Shown one piece after another: positions 21,657 to 28,949 of a stretch of DNA of 34,060 bases. The notes below the pieces were generated by a model, which was not told the DNA's origin, ran no database searches, and was given only the letters and a program-made list of their open reading frames with translations. Source of the stretch: JACZWZ01 sp036478235 (GTDB lineage: Bacteria; Actinomycetota; Acidimicrobiia; Spongiisociales; UBA11373); NCBI GenBank assembly GCA_036478235.1, contig JAZGDZ010000129.1:1-34060 (forward strand), read 5' to 3'. Each line of letters starts with the position of its first letter. Position 1 is the stretch's first letter. The translations under genes were made by a program, and so were the position numbers.

Positions 21657-22123
21657 AGACTGCCGCCGATATTCGCGACGCCGCCAAGGAGCGTGCCGAG
21701 GACTTCACGGAGACCGGCAAAAAGGCCGCGTACGCGGTGATGGGAGCGCCTGTCGTGACCGGCAAGCGCATCGCCGACTACGCCGGCAAGGTCGGCAAGA
21801 CCCTGCAGAAGGAGTTCGACGCCTGGGTCGCCGAGGGTGAGCGGCTCTCCGGCGAGGTGCGCGAGGGCAAGGTGGTGACCGAGATCAAGGAGCGGGTCGA
21901 TTTCGAGCAGCTGCAGGACCGGGTCGAGAAGCTCAAGGACCAGCTCGAGGAAGTCCTGAGCAACTGGCGCGAGTCCTTCAAGCCGGGTGGGGACGCCAAC
22001 GGCGAGAAGCCCCAGGCCGGGAAGACCGCCACGGCCAAGAAACCTGCCGCCAAGAAAAAGACCACGGCCAAGGCCACGGCCAAGAAACCTGCCGCCAAGA
22101 AGAAGGCCACGGCCAAGAGCTGA
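21653..22123 (+). CDS. HbhA-like protein with lysine-rich tail
   Basis: 156 residues. A helical N-terminal half (about 1-110; coiled coil likely at 75-105: V-D-F-E-Q-L-Q-D-R-V-E-K-L-K-D-Q-L-E-E) and a Lys/Ala/Pro/Thr tail (about 118-156) made of two K-K-P-A-A-K-K-K blocks. The blocks come from a 45-bp direct repeat starting at 22031 and 22076. The layout equals mycobacterial heparin-binding haemagglutinin HbhA, whose tail binds heparan sulfate and whose core affects lipid bodies. A role in adhesion is not implied in a non-pathogen; the tail could also bind DNA, polyphosphate or membranes. Translationally coupled to the XRE gene. Confidence 0.75.
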   Translation: MKTAADIRDAAKERAEDFTETGKKAAYAVMGAPVVTGKRIADYAGKVGKTLQKEFDAWVAEGERLSGEVREGKVVTEIKERVDFEQLQDRVEKLKDQLEEVLSNWRESFKPGGDANGEKPQAGKTATAKKPAAKKKTTAKATAKKPAAKKKATAKS

Positions 22124-22141
22124 CCCGACCGCTCCACTGAG

Positions 22142-22165
22142 AAGGGGCCCCGGCAGGGGCCCCTT
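22142..22165 (+). terminator. Terminator of the XRE-HbhA operon
   Basis: 10-bp perfect stem AAGGGGCCCC / GGGGCCCCTT, GGCA loop, followed by T. It is also the end signal for the convergent DUF4332 gene. Confidence 0.8.
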
Positions 22166-22177
22166 TCGCCGCTGAGG

Positions 22178-22582
22178 TCAGTACTTGACGACGGGTGACA
22201 GCTTCTTGGCGTGGGCGATCCAGCGCCTGACCATCGCCTCGGTGGGGAGCCGGCGCACCAGGGGCCTCTTCCGATTTGTTTCCACCATCTTCTCCGTCAG
22301 GTTCGCCGCATTGCGAGTGCGGAGCTCCTTCACGGTGTCCACGCCGGCGGCTTCGAGGAGATCGCTGTACTCCTCGCCTATTCCCTTCACCCTGAAGAGG
22401 TCGGCCCGGTTGACCCAGGCCAGGATCTGATGACTGCTGAATCCGGTGGCTTCCAGAAGTTGCTTGCGGCCTGCCCGGGTGGCTCCTCGCTTGAGCAAGG
22501 CCTCGGTGGTCCTGATCCTCGCCTTGCGCAGCTTGGTGGCGTACTTGACGCCGATTCCTTCGATTGCATCGATGGAGGCCAT
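22178..22582 (-). CDS. DUF4332 / helix-hairpin-helix protein
   Basis: 134 residues. Two helix-hairpin-helix-like repeats: I-E-G-I-G-V-K-Y-A-T-K-L near the N-terminus and V-K-G-I-G-E-E-Y-S-D-L-L in the middle, each followed by a T-x-x-x-L-L/E-L-R segment. This matches DUF4332-type proteins, whose HhH motifs suggest nucleic acid binding; function is not established. ATG 22582 has a GGAAAGGAT ribosome site; the longer open frame upstream is not used because it lacks family similarity and overlaps the next gene. Confidence 0.8.
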   Translation of the reverse strand: MASIDAIEGIGVKYATKLRKARIRTTEALLKRGATRAGRKQLLEATGFSSHQILAWVNRADLFRVKGIGEEYSDLLEAAGVDTVKELRTRNAANLTEKMVETNRKRPLVRRLPTEAMVRRWIAHAKKLSPVVKY

Positions 22583-22643
22583 CCCGATCCTTTCCCGTCT
22601 GCGATGCCGGCTCTCGACCCCGGCTGGGGTCCGACTGGCGAGC

Positions 22644-23273
22644 CTAACGACTCGGCGAGACGCCGTCGTCGCCGCCGCGCCTTCCACTTGCCCTGAGGTC
22701 GGCGACGTCTTCGGGAGTGTCGACGTCCTGAGGGGGGAGTTCGGAGAAGCGGATCTCCTCCACCCACTCGGGATGCGTGCGCAACAGGGCTGAAGCACCT
22801 GTGTCGCCCGCGAGAGTCATGAGCCGGGGCCACAGCGAACGATCGAAGAGGACCGGGTTGCCCCACTGGTACCGATACACCGGCACGATCGCCCGGTGGT
22901 CTCCCCGGATCGCCGCCTCCAGTAGCGCTTCCGGAACCTGCGGCGGTATGTGCGGTTGGTCACCGAGCACTACGAAGGTGCGCTCCAGTCGGGGGCGCCG
23001 TGTCAGTATGTCGAATCCAACCCTCAGCGAGGAGGCCAAGCCTTCCTCCCAGCCGTCGTTGACAGCGACAACCGCATCCCCGAAATCGATTCGATCGAGG
23101 ATGGCGTCGGCGTTGGCACCGAGCACGACGACTACGAGCTCGACCGGCCAGCCGGCGACCACGCCCACGACCCGATCCAGCAGCGGGCGACCGCCCAGAT
23201 CCACGAGTTGCTTCGGTGAGCCGAGCCGACGCGACGAGCCGGCTGCCAGCACCAGTGCCGCGTTTCCGTCCAC
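22644..23273 (-). CDS. MocA-like nucleotidyltransferase (molybdenum cofactor cytidylyltransferase family)
   Basis: 209 residues of the MobA/MocA NTP-transferase fold. N-terminal L-V-L-A-A-G-S-S-R-R-L-G-S-P-K-Q-L is the nucleotide-binding loop; V-V-L-G-D-Q-P-H holds the metal-binding aspartate; Y-R-Y-Q-W-G-N-P-V-L-F and G-D-T-G-A-S-A-L-L are typical of MocA (which makes molybdopterin cytosine dinucleotide) rather than MobA. F-420-related and other cytidylyltransferases of this fold are alternatives. No molybdenum enzyme is in the window. The GTG at 23273 is taken because of a TATCGT -10 box 6 nt before it; the frame is open 24 codons further up. Confidence 0.83.
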   Translation of the reverse strand: MDGNAALVLAAGSSRRLGSPKQLVDLGGRPLLDRVVGVVAGWPVELVVVVLGANADAILDRIDFGDAVVAVNDGWEEGLASSLRVGFDILTRRPRLERTFVVLGDQPHIPPQVPEALLEAAIRGDHRAIVPVYRYQWGNPVLFDRSLWPRLMTLAGDTGASALLRTHPEWVEEIRFSELPPQDVDTPEDVADLRASGRRGGDDGVSPSR

Positions 23274-23279
23274 GAAGGG

Positions 23280-23285
23280 ACGATA
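23280..23285 (-). promoter_or_regulatory. -10 box of a probable leaderless promoter (mocA-like gene)
   Basis: TATCGT on the minus strand, 6 nt before GTG 23273. Confidence 0.45.
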
Positions 23286-23434
23286 GCCCCGCCGAATCGA
23301 CCCCAACCCCGCTCGTCCGATGCGAGACCACCGACCGGCGACCACGGCGCAACGCCCGGGGCGTAGTCTGGGCGAGTCGCACTCACTGGTGTGCGGCGTG
23401 GCAGTGTTCTGCTCCGAATCTGACAGGAGTCCGA

Positions 23435-24550
23435 GTGATCGTCGGCGTCCCCAAGGAGATCAAGACCGAGGAGTACCGGGTGGCGATGACCCCCGTCGGG
23501 GTCCGCGAGTTGGTCGCTCACGGGCACCGGGTGCTGGTCGAGAAAAACGCCGGAGCCGGATCGTTCATCGAGGACGAGGCCTACGCCGCCGTGGGAGGCG
23601 AGATCGTCCCCACCGCGGCCGACGTCTTCGGCGGAGCGGAAATGATCGTCAAGGTCAAGGAGCCGCAGCCCGCGGAGATCGAGATGCTCGAGGAGCGGCA
23701 TCTGCTGTTCACCTACCTGCATCTGGCGGCATATCCCGAAGAGGCGAAGGGCCTGCTGGATTCGGGTGCGACGGCCATCGCCTACGAGACGGTGGAGACG
23801 CCGGACGGAACCCTTCCTCTGCTGGCACCGATGAGCGAGATCGCCGGGCGGATGGCGGCACAGGCCGGAGCCCACTACCTGGAGAAACCCAAGGGCGGAA
23901 GAGGAGTGCTGCTCAGTGGGGTGCCCGGGGTGTCGCCCGGCAAGGTGACCGTGCTCGGAGCCGGGATGGCCGGGCGCAACGCGGCCATGATCGCGGCCGG
24001 CATGGGCGCCGACGTCACGGTCCTGGACATCAACGTGAGCCCGCTGCGCCATCTCGACGAATTGCAGTGGCGCAACGTGAAGACACTCATGTCGTCGAAG
24101 TTCGCCATCGAACAGCTGGTCGGCGACTCCGACGTGGTGGTGGGAGCAGTCCTCATCCCAGGAGCGCGCGCCCCCGTGGTCGTGGACGAGGACCTCGTCA
24201 GGACGATGCGCCCCGGCAGCGTCCTGGTGGACATCTCGATCGACCAGGGAGGCTGCATCGCCACCGCCCGGGAGACGACCCACAGCGATCCGGTCTACGA
24301 GATGCACGGGGTGGTCCATTACGCGGTGGGCAACATCCCGGGAGCCGTGCCGCACACGGCCACGTACGCGCTGACCAATGCGACCCTGCCCTACGTCGTG
24401 GCCCTGGCCGACGGAGTGGCGGATGCTGTCACCCGTCGACCTGAGCTGCTCGGCGGGGTCAACGTCGCCGGTGGAGCGGTGGCGAACAAGGCCGTGTCCG
24501 AGTTCCTCGATGTCGAGTGCGTGGACGCCCGCACCGCGCTGGGGGTATAG
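23435..24550 (+). CDS. ald: Alanine dehydrogenase
   Basis: NAD-dependent interconversion of L-alanine and pyruvate plus ammonia (EC 1.4.1.1). 371 residues, the canonical length. Catalytic and substrate residues sit at the family positions: R15, K75 (K-V-K-E-P), H96 (T-Y-L-H-L-A) and the aspartate in L-V-D-I-S-I-D-Q-G-G near 270. The NAD loop is V-L-G-A-G-M-A-G. GTG 23435 has an AGGAG ribosome site 6 nt away; the frame is open upstream, but nothing there aligns with the family. The TAG stop (24548-24550) is the first triplet of X copy C. Confidence 0.95.
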   Translation: MIVGVPKEIKTEEYRVAMTPVGVRELVAHGHRVLVEKNAGAGSFIEDEAYAAVGGEIVPTAADVFGGAEMIVKVKEPQPAEIEMLEERHLLFTYLHLAAYPEEAKGLLDSGATAIAYETVETPDGTLPLLAPMSEIAGRMAAQAGAHYLEKPKGGRGVLLSGVPGVSPGKVTVLGAGMAGRNAAMIAAGMGADVTVLDINVSPLRHLDELQWRNVKTLMSSKFAIEQLVGDSDVVVGAVLIPGARAPVVVDEDLVRTMRPGSVLVDISIDQGGCIATARETTHSDPVYEMHGVVHYAVGNIPGAVPHTATYALTNATLPYVVALADGVADAVTRRPELLGGVNVAGGAVANKAVSEFLDVECVDARTALGV

Positions 24551-24962
24551 GAGCCCGCTGAGCAATACATGTCACTCATCTCGACGACCAGATCATTCGC
24601 CACTCGCGGTGTCCTCGGCTCCGCCATTCCTGCACGAGGAGTGGCGAAACCGAGATTCGTGCGAGTGGCGCGCCTGGCCCGGTTTGGCTGCGTATTTGGC
24701 TACGTATTTGGCTGCGGCGTTCGGGTCCTATCCGGCCCCGAGGCGCCTCCGCATGGATGTGCCGCCTCTGGCGGCGCTGTGTTCTACGTTCGGGTCCTAT
24801 TCGGCCCCGAGGCGCCTCCGCATGGATGTGCCGCCTCTGGCGGCACTGTGTTCTACGTTCGGGTCCTATTCGGCCCCGAGGCGCCTCCGCATGGAAGAGC
24901 CGCCCCTGCGGGCGGCACTGTGTTCCACGATCTGAGCAACGGCATTACTCAGCAGACTCCTA
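24548..24962 (+). repeat. X element copy C with three Z units inserted
   Basis: Spans exactly from the ald stop (TAG 24548-24550) to the DUF2017 stop on the other strand (CTA 24960-24962). Terminal inverted repeats TAGGAGCCCGCTGAG and CTCAGCAGACTCCTA differ at 2 of 15 positions. X left part ends near 24680; about 250 bp with 12-bp and 69-bp tandem repeats follow; X resumes at GATCTGAGCAACGGC (24929). No gene in the 409 bp between the stops. Confidence 0.85.
24719..24925 (-). repeat. Tandem array of three 69-bp Z units
   Basis: Units start at 24719, 24788 and 24857 (period 69). Each contains a GCCGCC(C) stem with a different loop; sequence is the reverse complement of the Z part of Y elements. 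Preceded by short 12-bp repeats of the type TTTGGCTGCGTA/TTTGGCTACGTA. Confidence 0.85.
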
Positions 24963-25400
24963 GAGCAACTCGCTGAGGACGGCGACGGCGGCATCCTGCA
25001 GGTATCCGAGCCAGGCCAGCAGGGCCATCTCCGGATTCGATTCGTCGATGTCGACCTCCCACCCGTCGTCCTCGATCCCGAGGCGAGCCGCCAAGACGAG
25101 CCGCGCCTCCCCGACGACGCGCATGAACGACTCGAGGTCCTCGGTGGGAACCGGCGTGCCCTCCAGGACCCGGGCAAACCCGTCACCGTCGGCGGTCCGC
25201 AACTCGGCCAACTGCCCGCTGACCAGGCTGCGGTACCTGGCTTCGGCCTCGGGATCGTCCGAATGGGCCGTGTAATCGAGACGCCCGCCGGCATCGCCCC
25301 CGATCTCCAGCAGCGTCGGCACGCTCTGCAGCACGCCCTGGTCACCCGGGTCGAGATGCAGGGTGACCCGGCCACCGGTCACGATGAAAGGCGGCGTCAC
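24960..25400 (-). CDS. DUF2017 family protein
   Basis: 146 residues from GTG 25400. Recognised as DUF2017 by the N-terminal V-T-L-H-L-D-P-G-D strand and by the C-terminal V-L-A-A-R-L-G-I-E / N-P-E-M-A-L-L-A-W-L-G-Y-L-Q-D segment, and by its place right behind clpS, which is its usual neighbour in actinobacteria. Function unknown; the fixed pairing suggests a link to ClpS/ClpC proteolysis. The start overlaps the clpS stop (GTGA at 25397-25400). Its TAG stop is contributed by the right end of X copy C. Confidence 0.82.
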   Translation of the reverse strand: MTPPFIVTGGRVTLHLDPGDQGVLQSVPTLLEIGGDAGGRLDYTAHSDDPEAEARYRSLVSGQLAELRTADGDGFARVLEGTPVPTEDLESFMRVVGEARLVLAARLGIEDDGWEVDIDESNPEMALLAWLGYLQDAAVAVLSELL

Positions 25401-25684
25401 ACCTGCTCCAGCGTCGCCCACAGCCCGTGATGGTGAAGCCTGTGACAGTCCAGTTCCGCCTTCTCCAACGGGCCGCTCGACACGATCGCCCTTCCCTCGT
25501 GGTGGACCTGAAGCATCAGCCGGGTCGCCTTCTCCTTGGAGTGACCGAACAGCCTGCGCAACACCCAGACCACGTACGACATCAGGTTCACCGGATCGTT
25601 CCACACGACGACTTGCCACGACCTGGCCGTCTCTTGCTCCTCGTCGGTGTCGGGAAGATCCACCCGATCAGGGGCAATGGTCAC
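25397..25684 (-). CDS. clpS: ATP-dependent Clp protease adaptor ClpS
   Basis: N-end rule adaptor that hands substrates with bulky N-terminal residues to ClpC/ClpA. 95 residues. V-V-V-W-N-D-P-V-N-L-M-S-Y-V at 25-38 carries the degron-pocket N-D pair, and V-H-H-E-G-R-A-I-V at 60-68 the conserved histidine. E-K-A-E-L-D-C-H-R-L follows as in the family. GTG 25684 overlaps the stop of the HTH gene upstream (GTGA), so three genes are chained: HTH, clpS, DUF2017. Confidence 0.93.
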   Translation of the reverse strand: MTIAPDRVDLPDTDEEQETARSWQVVVWNDPVNLMSYVVWVLRRLFGHSKEKATRLMLQVHHEGRAIVSSGPLEKAELDCHRLHHHGLWATLEQV

Positions 25685-25905
25685 CGGCTGCCGCGGCGGA
25701 ACTGAAGCGATGAAGTGAGACGCTGGGCGTTGAGCCAATCCTCGAAGTCGCCACGAGCCACGCGCCACTCCCGCCCCATCTTCACTGCGGGCAGTTCGCC
25801 GGCCCGCAGTACCCGGGTTACGACGTACGGTGAGACGTCCATGTACTCACAGATGTCGGCGACCGACAGCCAGTCCTTCGCCAGCTCGACCGTGATGCGC
25901 TCCAC
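25681..25905 (-). CDS. BldC-like / excisionase-type helix-turn-helix protein
   Basis: 74 residues: a MerR-like winged helix as in BldC and phage excisionases. L-S-V-A-D-I-C-E-Y-M-D-V-S-P-Y-V-V-T-R-V-L is the HTH, then G-E-L-P-A-V-K-M-G-R-E-W-R-V-A-R-G-D-F-E-D-W-L the wing and last helix. No dimerisation or effector domain, so it would bind DNA on its own or cooperatively. The longer open frame (to 26448) is overlap with the amidohydrolase gene; GTG 25905 is chosen for family length and a TACGCT -10 box 6 nt before it. First gene of the clpS operon; may regulate it or others. Confidence 0.85.
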   Translation of the reverse strand: MERITVELAKDWLSVADICEYMDVSPYVVTRVLRAGELPAVKMGREWRVARGDFEDWLNAQRLTSSLQFRRGSR

Positions 25906-25911
25906 AGCGCG

Positions 25912-25917
25912 AGCGTA
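25912..25917 (-). promoter_or_regulatory. -10 box of a probable leaderless promoter (HTH-clpS operon)
   Basis: TACGCT on the minus strand, 6 nt before GTG 25905. The same hexamer precedes hpt. Confidence 0.45.
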
Positions 25918-25946
25918 CCGGTCCGCGAAGCGACGGGGAAGGGCGA

Positions 25947-27047
25947 TCAGAGGGTGGGGAAACCTGCGGCGGGAGTGAGGGCCGCAGAGCAAGCGACGAC
26001 AAGCAGCCCGAGCCGCTCCCGGGGGTGCTTGTCCTCGAGGTCCAGCGCCGCACCGAGTGTCATCCTGATCGCCCGATAGAGGCCGTCGTGCGGTGACGCC
26101 GGGGTCTCGGTAGCGCGCATCGCCAACTCGACCGGTTGCAGGGAGGAGGCTCGGGCCAGGGTCGTGGCGATTGCGCCGAAGAGGTTGGCGGCGACCCTGG
26201 ACAGGCCGGGATCGGCGAACACGGGTGCACCCAGGCCGATCGATTCGGACCGATCGCCGGCGAGAACCCGCTGCAGATTCCCCCCGAACACCGCCCTGAG
26301 GGCCGGACCGCTGAGCCCGGCCTGGACCGCGGCCCGCAGCGTGATCGTTGACGTCATCAAAGGCGATCCGTAGGGCGTGTCGGAGGCGTAGAGGATTTGG
26401 GCGGCATCGACCCACGAGAACAGAGCGGCGAGGTCGGCCGGGTTCCACCAGGCGGTGTCGAAGAGCAGTCCGGGTCGGCTCCCACTCTCGGACGCCAGCG
26501 CGGCAAGATCGCTGATCCCGCAGTGGGCGAGGATGATTTGAAGGCCGGGGTTGGCGTCGAGCAGCCGCACCGGAGCCTCGCCCAGCGGGTCCATCCCCCG
26601 CCCGGCGTGGACCAGGATCGGGACCCGGCGGACGGCGGCGATGGCCGCGATATCGCCTACACCGGGGTGATCCAGCCGGAACCCCTCACTACGGGGGTGG
26701 AGCTTGATGCCCCTATGTCCGGCTGCGATCGAACGCTTTACCTCGTCGACCGCTCCCTTGGAGGTCGGATCGACCCGAAGGAATGGAACGAGGCGGCCGT
26801 TCGATTCGGCCGCCTCGGTGAGGATCCGGTCGTTGTGGATCCGGTAGCCGAGGGGATCGGCACTCGTGCACACGACTCCCCCGGCGTGCCCGGCCGCACC
26901 GAGCGCCGCCAACAGGGCGGCGGATGTGTTGGTGAAGCCGTCCGGGTCGGTGTCGCCGGTATGGGTGTGGGCATCCCAAACGGCGGTCGAGGGAGGCAGC
27001 TGCGCCGCCGCCTCCTCGTGCCAGCGGGCGAGGATGGGATGGTCCAC
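25947..27047 (-). CDS. Amidohydrolase-family metal-dependent hydrolase
   Basis: 366 residues. TIM-barrel hydrolase of the amidohydrolase-2 type: D-A-H27-T-H29 metal pair, G-I-K-L-H-P-R-S near 111-118, V-H-A-G-R-G, L-A-H-C-G, and A-S-D-T-P-Y-G-S-P with the last metal aspartate. The ending (about 290-366) is an Ala/Leu-rich helical extension without clear homology that I can name. Substrate unknown; decarboxylases and lactonases occur in this family. GTG start at 27047; a TAACCT lies 9 nt before it. It is separate from the clpS operon by 41 bp. Confidence 0.8.
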   Translation of the reverse strand: MDHPILARWHEEAAAQLPPSTAVWDAHTHTGDTDPDGFTNTSAALLAALGAAGHAGGVVCTSADPLGYRIHNDRILTEAAESNGRLVPFLRVDPTSKGAVDEVKRSIAAGHRGIKLHPRSEGFRLDHPGVGDIAAIAAVRRVPILVHAGRGMDPLGEAPVRLLDANPGLQIILAHCGISDLAALASESGSRPGLLFDTAWWNPADLAALFSWVDAAQILYASDTPYGSPLMTSTITLRAAVQAGLSGPALRAVFGGNLQRVLAGDRSESIGLGAPVFADPGLSRVAANLFGAIATTLARASSLQPVELAMRATETPASPHDGLYRAIRMTLGAALDLEDKHPRERLGLLVVACSAALTPAAGFPTL

Positions 27048-27085
27048 GGTCGCCTGAGGTTACCGGCGGCGGGATGACGCCAGGC

Positions 27086-27601
27086 TCAGGAGCCTTCGAG
27101 CGCCTCGAAAAAAGAGCGGGTCCTGGCCGGGATGATCCTCTCCACCGAGCCGTCGCGGAACCGCAGCACCGCACCGACCCGCTTGAACCCGCTGCCCTGC
27201 ATCGTCTCGGTTTCGATCTCCGCGATGTCACCCAACTCCGATTCGAAGTGGAGACGATCCACCGATGCCACCACGAGACCGGCGCTGAGGTCGAGGATGA
27301 AGAGCCGTCCGCCGGTCACGACGAGGCCGATGCTCAGGCACCTGCCTTCGTGCTCGGCCCGGGCACGACGCTGGTCGAGCCATGTCGCCAGGCCCACGCC
27401 CGCCCCGGCGCCCAGCACTCCGCCCACCCAGGCCGGAATTCCCGAGGCCGCCGACACGGCGAACCCGCCGAGGGCCAAGGGGAAGGTGGCAAGGAGGGCC
27501 GCGGACCGGCTGAGCGGCCGGAACCCCGCCATGGCCACCCGGATCTCCTCCCCAGGACGCAAGCGGGGCTCGATGTAGGCGCGGATGCGCTTGCTGAGCA
27601 C
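27086..27601 (-). CDS. Membrane protein with PH-like C-terminal part, unknown
   Basis: 171 residues, not recognised. A cytoplasmic start with L-R-P-G-E-E-I-R-V-A (the pattern of bacterial PH-like domains), two transmembrane helices at about 35-53 and 56-75, then a soluble beta-rich C-terminal half (residues 90-165: G-G-R-L-F-I-L-D, V-D-R-L-H-F-E-S, V-L-R-F-R-D-G-S-V). GTG start at 27601, AGGA about 9 nt before it. It is divergent from the diguanylate cyclase gene 60 bp away; a functional link is not visible. Confidence 0.7.
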   Translation of the reverse strand: MLSKRIRAYIEPRLRPGEEIRVAMAGFRPLSRSAALLATFPLALGGFAVSAASGIPAWVGGVLGAGAGVGLATWLDQRRARAEHEGRCLSIGLVVTGGRLFILDLSAGLVVASVDRLHFESELGDIAEIETETMQGSGFKRVGAVLRFRDGSVERIIPARTRSFFEALEGS

Positions 27602-27661
27602 GGTCGAATTCCTACCAGGTCCTGCTCAAGACCGGGTGACTAGTGCCGATGGACTAGTCAT

Positions 27662-28588
27662 ATGTACGAAAAGCCCGATCGCCACCGGACGCTGGTGCGG
27701 TTCCGCATGGTCCGCAGGTTCCCCCGCGCCGTCCCGATCGGCTTCGGCGCCCTCTTCCTCGGCGGGATCGCCGCTCTCGACTGGGCCACGGGCCCGGCCG
27801 TGTCGGTGACACCGCTCTTTGCGTTGGCAGTGATGGGGGTCACCTGGTTGGGAAACCGGCGCCACGGGATGCTCGTATCCGGCCTGGCCTCTGCCCAGAG
27901 CCTGGCCGCTCACGTCCTCGTTTCCGGCGGTCTCGCCGTCTCCGCGCTTTGGAACGCGGCCACCAGCCTCGGAGTGCTGATGCTGATCACCGCTCTCGTG
28001 GATGCCCTGCGGGGGGCCCTCATAGAACAGCGCGACCGGGCGATGATCGATCCGCTCACCGGGGCAATGAACCGCCGCGCCTTCCATCTGGTCGCTGAAC
28101 GGGAACGCATACGAGCGGGACGAACCGGAAGTGCGGTGACCCTGGCCTACTTCGACCTCGACGACTTCAAGGACGTCAACGACCGGTTCGGCCACGAGGC
28201 CGGCGACCGCCTGCTGCGCGTGTTTGCCGCCGTGGTACGCGCCGAGACCCGGGGCTCGGACGTGCTGTGCCGCATCGGCGGCGACGAATTCGTCCTGATG
28301 CTTCCCGACACCGACGCCCGTGCGGCGGTCGTCGTCGTGGACCGGGTTCGCAACCTGCTCGCCCAATGCTGCGAGTCGGAGGTGCCGTCGGTCACTGTTT
28401 CGGTCGGTATCAGCACATACCGGTTCCCCCCTTCGACCGTGGACGCCATGCTCGCCGGCGCCGACCAGCTCATGTATCAGGCCAAGGCCGCCGGCGGTGA
28501 CACCGTCGTCGGTTCCGTGATCGCCGGCCCATGGACCCACTGGTCCGATCAGGTTGCCGAGACCGAAGACGCCCTCGAGTGGGTATAG
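27662..28588 (+). CDS. Membrane-anchored diguanylate cyclase (GGDEF)
   Basis: Makes cyclic di-GMP from two GTP. 308 residues. An N-terminal membrane part has about four helices (roughly 25-40, 50-63, 70-90, 95-113), then the catalytic domain: D-P-L-T-G-A-M-N-R-R-A-F at 130-141, F-D-L-D-D-F-K-D-V-N-D, and a perfect G-G-D-E-F at 206-210. The product-inhibition I-site R-x-x-D is present as R197-G-S-D200, five residues before it. No EAL domain. Signal and targets are unknown; the Tad pilus operon 0.8 kb downstream is a possible output but not shown. Two ACTAGT boxes sit just upstream. The TAG stop is the start of Y copy 4. Confidence 0.92.
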   Translation: MYEKPDRHRTLVRFRMVRRFPRAVPIGFGALFLGGIAALDWATGPAVSVTPLFALAVMGVTWLGNRRHGMLVSGLASAQSLAAHVLVSGGLAVSALWNAATSLGVLMLITALVDALRGALIEQRDRAMIDPLTGAMNRRAFHLVAERERIRAGRTGSAVTLAYFDLDDFKDVNDRFGHEAGDRLLRVFAAVVRAETRGSDVLCRIGGDEFVLMLPDTDARAAVVVVDRVRNLLAQCCESEVPSVTVSVGISTYRFPPSTVDAMLAGADQLMYQAKAAGGDTVVGSVIAGPWTHWSDQVAETEDALEWV

Positions 28589-28915
28589 AGGGCGCGCCGA
28601 TAGGCGCGAACTCGGCGGCCTGGGATGAGAGCCCGCTGAGCGATGCATGTCACTCATCTCGACGGCCATGCATCGCCACTCGCGGTGTCCTCGGCTCCGC
28701 CATTCCTCCACGAGGAGTGACGAACCCGAGATCCTGGCGACTGGCGCGCCTGGCCGCCGATCTGAGCAACGGCATCACCCAGCAGACTCCTGGGCCCCCG
28801 GGCACAGCGATGAGCCGTAGAACACAGCGCCGCCCGCAGGGCGGCTCATCCATGCGGAGGCGCTTCGGGGCCGGATAGGACCCGAACGCCGCAGCCAGAG
28901 AGCGAAGAGCCATGA
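28588..28915 (+). repeat. Y element copy 4, carrying an X insertion
   Basis: Begins on the last base of the diguanylate cyclase TAG. Y head, X at 28627-28792, Y middle GGCCCCCGGGC, one Z unit with GCCGCCC/GGGCGGC stem, and tail GCGAAGAGCCAT. Same architecture as copy 2 at 9944. The 361-bp gap up to the rhodanese gene is this element plus a short promoter. Confidence 0.85.
28627..28792 (+). repeat. X element copy D, nested in Y
   Basis: 166 bp, very similar to copy B: ends GAGAGCCCGCTGAG and CAGCAGACTCCTG, with the 10-bp palindrome GCGATGCATG/CATGCATCGC intact. Confidence 0.82.
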
Positions 28916-28937
28916 GAATCGCTGAGGCGGTTCCCGT

Positions 28938-28943
28938 TAGCCT
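28938..28943 (+). promoter_or_regulatory. -10 box of a probable leaderless promoter (second rhodanese)
   Basis: TAGCCT, 6 nt before ATG 28950, identical to the glnE box. A run of five G lies between, so a weak ribosome site cannot be excluded. Confidence 0.45.
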
Positions 28944-28949
28944 GGGGGC

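Noticed and set aside
24569..24976. Reading frames of 135-185 residues within X copy C
   Set aside because: They are open only because of the GC-rich 69-bp repeats; the translated repeats have no family resemblance.
3908..28915. CRISPR array as an explanation of the repeats
   Set aside because: Repeat units are long, palindromic and adjacent or dispersed; no regular unique spacers and no cas genes.
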